Shown one piece after another: positions 58,639 through 64,000 of a stretch of DNA of 64,000 bases. The notes beneath the pieces are model-generated. The model searched no databases and had not been told where the DNA came from. It saw only the letters and a program-made list of their open reading frames with translations. Source of the stretch: Actinomycetes bacterium (GTDB lineage Bacteria; Actinomycetota; Actinomycetes; Actinomycetales; Dermatophilaceae); NCBI GenBank assembly GCA_023420415.1, contig JAEZWF010000014.1:172659-236658 (forward strand), written 5' to 3'. Position 1 is the stretch's first letter. Each line of letters opens with the position of its first letter. The position numbers and the translations under genes were made by a program.

Positions 58639-59418
58639 TCAGCGACCCTCGAACTTCGCCTTACCGGGGCCGTTCTCGACGAACGACTTCATGCCGATCT
58701 CACGGTCCTCGGTCGCGAACAGGCTGTGGAACAGCATCCGCTCGATCTCCAGCCCGGTCTCGAGGTCCACCTCGAGACCACGGTCGATCGCGTCCTTCGC
58801 TGCACGGATCGCAACGCTCGCACCGCCCACGTACGGCTCGAGCCGAGCCCGCGACGCGGCATACACGTCCTCCGCCTCGACGACCTCGTCGACGAGCCCG
58901 ATCGCCAAGGCTTCGTCGGCACTGACGAACCGACCCGAGAAGACGAGGTCCTTCGCCTTGGCGGGGCCGACCAGACGCGAAAGTCGTTGCGTGCCACCGG
59001 CTCCCGGAATGACTCCGAGGAGGATCTCGGGCTGGCCGACCTTGGCGTTCTTGGCAGCCACCCGGAAGTCGCACGCGAGCGCGAGCTCTAGCCCGCCGCC
59101 CAGTGCGTAGCCGGTGATGGCCGCCACGGTCGGCTTGGGGATGCGCGCGACGGCCCGCGTGAAGTCCTGCAGCAGCTGGCTGTAGTCCGCCATCTCCGCG
59201 TAGGACTTGGTGGCCATCTCCTTGACGTCGGCGCCGGCGGCGAAGACCTTCTCGCCGCCGTAGACCACGACGCCGTAGACGTCGGCGCGCTCGCTCACCT
59301 CACGGGAGAGCTCCATGAGCCGCTCCCCCACCTCGGCGCTCAGCGCGTTCATCGGGGGACGGTTGAGGCGCAGGGTCGCGATGCCGCCCTCGACCTCGAG
59401 GGTCACCAGGTCGCTCAT
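58639..59418 (-). CDS. Enoyl-CoA hydratase/isomerase
   Basis: A 259-residue crotonase. The oxyanion segments are VFAAGADVKEM near residue 58 and ITGYALGGGLELALACDFRVA near 100; the catalytic region GQPEILLGVIPGAGGTQRLSRLVG near 127 contains the first acidic residue, Glu, and VDEVVEAEDV follows. It hydrates enoyl-CoA in fatty acid breakdown, fitting the etf genes and acyl-CoA ligase elsewhere in the window. The ATG overlaps the stop codon of the YbjN gene by four bases (ATGA). Confidence 0.94.
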   Translation of the reverse strand: MSDLVTLEVEGGIATLRLNRPPMNALSAEVGERLMELSREVSERADVYGVVVYGGEKVFAAGADVKEMATKSYAEMADYSQLLQDFTRAVARIPKPTVAAITGYALGGGLELALACDFRVAAKNAKVGQPEILLGVIPGAGGTQRLSRLVGPAKAKDLVFSGRFVSADEALAIGLVDEVVEAEDVYAASRARLEPYVGGASVAIRAAKDAIDRGLEVDLETGLEIERMLFHSLFATEDREIGMKSFVENGPGKAKFEGR

Positions 59419-59906
59419 ACTGGATCACCGTCGGGTGCGGGCTGACCGGCGCCGGGGCCGGTGGGGCCGCCCTCGCCGCCCATGATGCGCTCGTGCCACA
59501 GCTGCACCGCGGCCAGGACGAGCTGGATCGAGACGTTGACGAGCACCGGCACGTCGCTGCCGGGCGTGACCACGTGCTCGCTCGTCACGACGAGGGTGTC
59601 GTTGGCGAGGCCGGCCTTGACGCAGTTCATCTGCAGCGAGATCTCGTTGCTGGTCGACAGCCGCGTCAGCGGGTCGCTCGGAACCGCGTCGCTGATCGCC
59701 CACTGCCCGAAGACACGCATGATCTGCACGTCGCCCTCGGTGCAGCGCACGAAGATCTGCTGGTCCTGCACGGTGAACGCCACGTCGCCGTCGCCGTCCA
59801 CGTTGGGCGCGAGCCCCGCGTCGATGAGGGCGTCGAGGACGCGACCGCGCAGCGGGTGCTCGTCCGGCGGGGGCGGGAAGTTCGGGAGGGCCGTGGGGTC
59901 GCTCAT
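59415..59906 (-). CDS. YbjN domain protein
   Basis: A 163-residue protein with the YbjN / type III chaperone-like fold: HPLRGRVLDALIDAGLAPNVDGDGDVAFTVQDQQIFVRC in outline, MRVFGQWAISD, STSNEISLQMNCVKAGLANDTLVVTSEHVV and a last amphipathic helix. Such proteins are of unclear role. The end is Pro/Gly-rich. It is the first gene of an operon with enoyl-CoA hydratase and the methyltransferase. TACGGT lies seven bases before the ATG; no ribosome binding site is seen. Confidence 0.85.
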   Translation of the reverse strand: MSDPTALPNFPPPPDEHPLRGRVLDALIDAGLAPNVDGDGDVAFTVQDQQIFVRCTEGDVQIMRVFGQWAISDAVPSDPLTRLSTSNEISLQMNCVKAGLANDTLVVTSEHVVTPGSDVPVLVNVSIQLVLAAVQLWHERIMGGEGGPTGPGAGQPAPDGDPV

Positions 59907-59913
59907 GGGGTCA

Positions 59914-59919
59914 ACCGTA
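59914..59919 (-). promoter_or_regulatory. Leaderless -10 box of the YbjN gene
   Basis: TACGGT, seven bases, then ATG at 59906 on the minus strand. Confidence 0.5.
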
Positions 59920-59928
59920 ACCAGTGCC

Positions 59929-59934
59929 TAGGCT
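59929..59934 (+). promoter_or_regulatory. Leaderless -10 box of glgX
   Basis: TAGGCT, seven bases, then ATG at 59942. GAGGG between them could alternatively bind the ribosome. Confidence 0.4.
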
Positions 59935-59941
59935 GAGGGCC

Positions 59942-62107
59942 ATGCCGCCCGCCACGCGCACGCGTGACCTTCCTCCCACCCCGGGAATGACCCTCGTCGA
60001 GGGCGGCGCCGACTTTGCGGTGTATGCCGGTCACGCCGAGTCGGTGGACGTGTGCCTCTTCGAGCCAGGAGACGTGGACGGCAGCACCGAGCGGCGGATT
60101 TCGCTCACCGAGCGCACCCACGGCATCTGGTTCGGCTTCCTGCCGGGTGTCGGGCCGGGTCAGCGGTATGCCGTGCGCGCAACGGGGCCGTGGCGTCCCG
60201 CCGAGGGCTTGCGCTACAACGGTTCCAAGCTGCTGCTCGACCCCTACGCTCGCGCCATCGAGGGCGAGGTGACGTGGGGGCCGTCGCTGTTCGGGCACCA
60301 GGTCGACGACCGGCTGCGCGGTGACGACACCGTTCGGTCGTCGCTGGACAGTGCCGGGTCGATGCCGCGCTGCGTGGTCGTCGACGGCTCGTTCGACTGG
60401 GGTGACGACGCACCACCACAGGTGCCGCTCGCCGACTCGGTCATCTACGAGGCGCACGTGCGCAACCTCACGATGCTGCATCCCGAGGTGCCCGAGCACC
60501 TGCGTGGCACGTATGCCGGCGTGTGCCACCCGGCCGTCATCGCGCACCTCAAGGCGCTGGGCGTGACCACCATCGAGCTGCTCCCTGTGCACTCCTTCAC
60601 CTCCGAGCCCGAGGTGGTGCAGCGCGGACTCACCAACCACTGGGGCTACAACACGTTGGGCTTCTTCGCCCCCCACGCGGCATACGCCTCCACGACCGAC
60701 CCGCAGGGTGCGCTCGATGAGTTCAAGGGAATGGTGAAGCTCCTGCACGAGGCGGGCATCGAGGTGGTGCTCGACGTCGTCTTCAACCACACCGCCGAGC
60801 AGTCGGCGCGCGACGGGGCGACCCTGTCGTGGCGGGGGCTCGACAACCGCGCGTACTACCGGATCGACGACCGCGGGCAGGACATCGACGTGACCGGGTG
60901 CGGCAATACCGTCGACCTGCGCCACGCGATGGCCTGCCGGATGGTGCTGGACTCGCTGCGCTACTGGGTGAGCGAGTACCACGTCGACGGGTTCCGGTTC
61001 GACCTCGCCGTGGCACTCGGGCGCGGTCGCGCCGATGAGTACGACCCGAACCACCCGTTCCTCGTGGCGTTGCGGACGGACCCGGTGCTGTCGCGCGTCA
61101 AGCTGATCGCCGAGCCGTGGGACGTCGGCATGCACGGGTGGCGGACGGGTCAGTTCCCGCCGCCGTTCTCGGAGTGGAACGACCGGTTCCGCGACACCGT
61201 GCGGACGTTCTGGCTGCAGGACCTGGGGGCTGCCGCCTCGGGTCAGGCCGGTCACGGCGTGCGCGAGCTGGGGACGCGACTGGCCGGCTCGCAGGACCTG
61301 TTCGGCGCGCGCGACCGCGGGCCGGTGGCGTCGGTCAACTTCGTTGCCGCCCACGACGGCTTCACCGTCGCGGACCTCACGCGTTACGACACCAAGCACA
61401 ACGGCGCGAACGGTGAGGGCAACCGCGACGGATCCGACGGCAACCGGTCCTGGAACCACGGGCTCGAGGGCGGTGCCGACTCAGGGGCGCCCGCGGCTGA
61501 GCTGGAGGCTGTGGAAGTCCGGCGGCGCCGGTCGATGCGCAACCTGCTGGCCACGAACCTGCTCGCCACCGGCGTCCCGATGCTCAATGCCGGCGACGAG
61601 TTCGGGCGCACCCAGGGCGGCAACAACAACCCCTACTGTCAGGACAACGAGACCTCCTGGTTCGACTGGAATCTCCTTGCGTGGCAACGAGATCTGCTCA
61701 CGACCACACAGTTCCTCACCCGGTTGCGAGCCGAGCAGCCGGTACTGCGGCAGCGCACGTTCTTCACCGGCCGGCCCGTCCATGAGGACGGCTCCACCGA
61801 CCTCGCCTGGTTCGACGCCACAGGTGCCCCGATGGCCAACGGCCGGTGGGAGGACGCGTCCACGCGGACACTCCAGATGTTGCTCAACGGGGCCCGCCGC
61901 GGGAGCGAGTCGTTGCTGCGGGTCTTCCACGGTGGTGCCGACGACGCGACGGTGACCCTGCCCACCGTCCCCGGTCTCACGGCATACCAGCTGCTCTGGG
62001 ACTCGGCCCTCGAGGTGCCGGGCGAACCCGGGCCGCCGACCCCACCCGGCCCGGTGGTGGTCAGCGCCGCGAGCCTGCGCGTCTACCGCGCGGTCGACGA
62101 GACCTGA
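59942..62107 (+). CDS. glgX: Glycogen debranching enzyme GlgX
   Basis: A 721-residue GH13_11 enzyme that cuts alpha-1,6 branches of phosphorylase-limit glycogen. The N-terminal CBM48-type domain (residues 15-110) is followed by the barrel: DVVFNHTAE, DGFRFDLAVALG with the nucleophile Asp, LIAEPWDVG with the general acid Glu, and FVAAHDGFTVADL. TNHWGYNTLGFFAPHAAYA and NAGDEFGRTQGGNNNPYCQDNETSW are GlgX hallmarks. Five GTATGCCG motifs lie within the gene. It probably works with the GH57 enzyme on glucan metabolism. Confidence 0.96.
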   Translation: MPPATRTRDLPPTPGMTLVEGGADFAVYAGHAESVDVCLFEPGDVDGSTERRISLTERTHGIWFGFLPGVGPGQRYAVRATGPWRPAEGLRYNGSKLLLDPYARAIEGEVTWGPSLFGHQVDDRLRGDDTVRSSLDSAGSMPRCVVVDGSFDWGDDAPPQVPLADSVIYEAHVRNLTMLHPEVPEHLRGTYAGVCHPAVIAHLKALGVTTIELLPVHSFTSEPEVVQRGLTNHWGYNTLGFFAPHAAYASTTDPQGALDEFKGMVKLLHEAGIEVVLDVVFNHTAEQSARDGATLSWRGLDNRAYYRIDDRGQDIDVTGCGNTVDLRHAMACRMVLDSLRYWVSEYHVDGFRFDLAVALGRGRADEYDPNHPFLVALRTDPVLSRVKLIAEPWDVGMHGWRTGQFPPPFSEWNDRFRDTVRTFWLQDLGAAASGQAGHGVRELGTRLAGSQDLFGARDRGPVASVNFVAAHDGFTVADLTRYDTKHNGANGEGNRDGSDGNRSWNHGLEGGADSGAPAAELEAVEVRRRRSMRNLLATNLLATGVPMLNAGDEFGRTQGGNNNPYCQDNETSWFDWNLLAWQRDLLTTTQFLTRLRAEQPVLRQRTFFTGRPVHEDGSTDLAWFDATGAPMANGRWEDASTRTLQMLLNGARRGSESLLRVFHGGADDATVTLPTVPGLTAYQLLWDSALEVPGEPGPPTPPGPVVVSAASLRVYRAVDET

Positions 62108-62117
62108 GAAAGGAGCC

Positions 62118-62309
62118 GTGGTGGGCACTGAGTTCACAGTCGTCCTGGTCCTGATGCTGATTCTTCTCATTGCGCTCACCCTCGGGTGCCTCGTTGCCTT
62201 CGTCGCACTCGGTTACGCCATCATTAGATCCGTCGCGAAGCACGGCGTCACGCACGCAGGTCCCGACGGCGAAAGCCATTCCGGCCGCGCGGAGCCACCA
62301 AGGCGATGA
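62118..62309 (+). CDS. Small single-pass membrane protein
   Basis: A 63-residue protein starting at a GTG with AAAGGAG at the right distance, ten bases after glgX. Residues 5-40 are strongly hydrophobic (VVLVLMLILLIALTLGCLVAFVALGY in outline), long enough for one or two helices, followed by a polar, basic tail. No family is recognised. The lower GC of its codons around ATTCTTCTCATT is unusual for the window. Confidence 0.6.
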   Translation: MVGTEFTVVLVLMLILLIALTLGCLVAFVALGYAIIRSVAKHGVTHAGPDGESHSGRAEPPRR

Positions 62310-62364
62310 GACAGGAGTAGCATCGACCAGCGGGGAACGCTTTTCGCCGCCCAAGGGGGTCAGG

Positions 62365-62481
62365 ATGTTCGACATCAGCCTCGTCGAGGTCTTCTTCTTC
62401 GCCGTGTTCGCGCTCGGGTCGATGGCCGCGCTCGTGGGACTCGGGTATGCCGTGGGGCGCCGGGTGCGCGACCACCGCTGA
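62365..62481 (+). CDS. Tiny membrane protein of 38 residues
   Basis: MFDISLVEVFFFAVFALGSM and onward: one hydrophobic helix, then GLGYAVGRRVRDHR. AAGGGGG precedes the ATG. It resembles the preceding 63-residue protein in layout (helix ending near a GYA- segment, then a basic tail), so the two may be related. A terminator follows at 62514. Short length keeps confidence moderate. Confidence 0.55.
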   Translation: MFDISLVEVFFFAVFALGSMAALVGLGYAVGRRVRDHR

Positions 62482-62513
62482 GACCGCGTCTGGGCCACTG
62501 GGCATGACTGTGG

Positions 62514-62532
62514 CCCCGCCGGTCCGGCGGGG
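62514..62532. terminator. Terminator between convergent genes
   Basis: CCCCGCCG and CGGCGGGG form an 8-bp stem with a 3-base loop, between the 38-residue gene and the leftward HNH gene. Confidence 0.6.
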
Positions 62533-62544
62533 TGTGGGGCGAGG

Positions 62545-63990
62545 TCATGGGTGCCACGGTGGTGGCGGCTCGTCGGGAGTGCCGGGGTCGAGCTGGCCCC
62601 ACACGTCGTAGCTGCGGGCTTCTGGTCGGTCGTACGGCACCAGGCCCTTGGCATCACCGTTCCCGCGCACGTGGTCCTGGGCAGGCGTCGAGTCGATGAA
62701 GGGCGAGCCGTCGTCGCGCTCCCGGGCTGGCGCCTGACCGGCCGCAAGGTCACCCGCCAGGGCCTGCCGTTGGCGTAGCCAGTGGTCGTAGGAGCCGGGC
62801 GTGAGGTCCCAGACGACCTTGCCGTCCAGCACGTGACCGTGCAGCCCCTTGCGGTGGATGACGGTGTGGTGCCGGTCGCAGGTCAGTGCGGCGAAGTCGA
62901 GGTCCGTGGGTCCGCCGTCCGCCCAGTGCCACAGGTGGTGGGCGTCGGACCATGATGCGGGCACGGTGCAGCCGGGGTAGGTGCAGTGCTGGTCCCGTAG
63001 CCAGAGGGCGCGGATCTGCGCAGCGGAGAACAGTCGCTGAGCACGGCCGAGGTCGAGGACTTCGCCCTTGCCGCCGAGGACCACCGGGGTGACCCCGGCA
63101 CCACACGCGATCCGCCTGACCGTCTCGGGACCGATGAGGTCGCCGGTCACGGACGACCCGAGCACCGTGCCGGCCCCGGTCCGGGCGAGCAGGTCGGGCA
63201 GGTCCATCGTGACCATCAGCTGCGCCTTGGGCGTGCTCGGCACCCCATCCGCAGACGCCACCCCGCGCCGGACGACCTCGAGGAGTGCCTCGAACCGGCG
63301 CTGGCGCGACGGGCGCTGGTCGGGCTCGCCGTCGGCCGGCCGCGGGGCGGACAGAGCCTGGATAGCCGCCTCGAGCGCGGCCTTCGCCTCACCGTCGGCC
63401 ACCATGCGGTACTCGAACAGCCCGGAACCGTCACCGTGCGGCTGGGACAACGAAGTCGCCTCGTGGATGCGGTCCTGGTCGCACTGAAACTCCCCGTCGA
63501 CCCCGTAGCGCGCGATCAGCGCCGGCCGCAGCCTACGGATCTCGGTGCGGGTCCCGACCTTGGCGCGCTCGAGCAGCTCGGTCAGGACGGGCTCCTTGGC
63601 CTCCGGCTTCAGGCGGTGGGCGATCCGCCGGTACTCCTCGACCACACACGCAGCGTTGCCCACCGGCACCGCCGCGTCGGTGACTGCCTCCTTGACGGCA
63701 GCGAATCGCGGATGCTGCGCAGCCTCGACCACCGTCACCACTGCGGCGGACCCTCCTGCGCGCAACGAGGGCGCGTGATCACGCACCCACCGCTGGAGTC
63801 CCGCAGTCCCGCCACCGGTGCTGCCGCCGACCTCACCACGGTCCACCGCCTCCGCGACGACCGCGAACCGACCCGCCGCAGCCAGCTCCCCGACCCGGTC
63901 GAAGAGCTCCATCAACGATGCGAGCTCTTCACCCTGCGCGTTCCACAGCTCCCCCGCCAACCCCTCCATCGCAGCGCACGCCGCCTCCAC
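62545..63990 (-). CDS. DUF222-HNH endonuclease domain protein (13E12-like)
   Basis: At least 481 residues. The N-terminal two thirds are the helical DUF222 region. The HNH nuclease motif is near residues 330-380: CTYPGC, SDAHHLWHWADGGPTDLDF, LTCDRHHTVIHRKG, giving the Cys, His and zinc ligands of this group. Similar proteins are the 13E12 repeat family of mycobacteria, often multicopy and sometimes mobile; their biological role is unknown. The open frame continues to the right edge, so the GTG at 63990 may not be the true start and the gene may be cut by the window. Confidence 0.88.
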   Translation of the reverse strand: MEAACAAMEGLAGELWNAQGEELASLMELFDRVGELAAAGRFAVVAEAVDRGEVGGSTGGGTAGLQRWVRDHAPSLRAGGSAAVVTVVEAAQHPRFAAVKEAVTDAAVPVGNAACVVEEYRRIAHRLKPEAKEPVLTELLERAKVGTRTEIRRLRPALIARYGVDGEFQCDQDRIHEATSLSQPHGDGSGLFEYRMVADGEAKAALEAAIQALSAPRPADGEPDQRPSRQRRFEALLEVVRRGVASADGVPSTPKAQLMVTMDLPDLLARTGAGTVLGSSVTGDLIGPETVRRIACGAGVTPVVLGGKGEVLDLGRAQRLFSAAQIRALWLRDQHCTYPGCTVPASWSDAHHLWHWADGGPTDLDFAALTCDRHHTVIHRKGLHGHVLDGKVVWDLTPGSYDHWLRQRQALAGDLAAGQAPARERDDGSPFIDSTPAQDHVRGNGDAKGLVPYDRPEARSYDVWGQLDPGTPDEPPPPWHP

Positions 63991-64000
63991 CGCCTGCCGG

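Noticed and set aside
62545..64000. Group II intron or insertion sequence around the HNH gene
   Set aside because: The HNH part belongs to a DUF222 protein, and no reverse transcriptase, transposase or terminal repeats are present.
1..64000. CRISPR array, prophage or integrated element
   Set aside because: No regularly spaced repeats, phage structural genes, integrase or attachment-site duplications are visible.
1..64000. GTATGCCG as KOPS- or Chi-like polar motif
   Set aside because: The near-equal count in both orientations (35 and 32) argues against a polarity signal, unless the window spans a replication switch point, for which there is no evidence.

Overview
This is a very GC-rich stretch of actinobacterial chromosome with dense genes and no sign of plasmid, phage or insertion-sequence modules. 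The tmRNA encodes the tag ANSKRTDFALAA. The order ligA / B12-independent methionine synthase-like / mnmA / cysteine desulfurase / etfA-etfB / methyltransferase resembles the Rv3014c-Rv3031 region of mycobacteria. Several genes show actinobacterial leaderless starts. I infer a member of the Micrococcales, perhaps Intrasporangiaceae-like; no 16S gene is present to prove it.

Layout. 0-9 kb: a secreted M43 metalloprotease, DUF3039, a membrane protein with YqgE/AlgH, a DEAD-box helicase with a long Arg/Asp-rich head, a VanZ-like protein, an ACT-malic enzyme and a methyltransferase. 9-14 kb: SIMPL and thioredoxin, two acetyltransferase-like proteins, a PAP2 phosphatase, tmRNA (ssrA), and an HxlR regulator divergent from an NAD(P)H-binding protein. 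14-25 kb: pyruvate carboxylase, CsbD, then prfB, ftsE, ftsX, a coiled-coil M23 hydrolase, smpB and a DUF2207 protein, all leftward. 25-32 kb: gluconate genes gntP-gntK with divergent gntR, a secreted esterase-like hydrolase, DinB and ligA. 32-36 kb: acyl-CoA ligase, an EamA transporter with a MetE-like protein, and MmcQ/YjbR.

36-40.4 kb is an Asp23/Gls24-type envelope module: six translationally coupled leftward genes ending in amaP, divergent from an ECF sigma factor coupled to another Asp23-like protein. 40-47 kb: mnmA-cysteine desulfurase, a secreted subtilase, etfBA and an Rv3030-like methyltransferase. 47-54 kb: a 455-bp structured gap without a gene, TetR/SDR, a second MmcQ/YjbR, an Rv3031-like GH57 protein, a secreted GH3 NagZ-like enzyme, and a protein joining an Imm5-like domain to a rifamycin ADP-ribosyltransferase (Arr). 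54-64 kb: aminotransferase, AlkZ-like protein, hexapeptide acyltransferase, methyltransferase, enoyl-CoA hydratase, YbjN, glgX with two tiny membrane proteins, and a DUF222-HNH protein running to the right edge.

The most striking signal is not a gene. The 8-mer GTATGCCG (reverse complement CGGCATAC) occurs about 67 times by eye, in both orientations almost equally and inside and between genes. It uses the otherwise disfavoured TAT and ATA codons, and at three gene ends it occurs as inverted pairs forming hairpins. This is the pattern of DNA uptake sequences or of the cyanobacterial HIP1 repeat. I know of no such element described in this group. A second family consists of three intergenic 55-bp palindromes. 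A third recurrent pattern is a TANNNT box 6-7 bases before start codons that lack a ribosome binding site, which suggests leaderless transcription of about a dozen genes.
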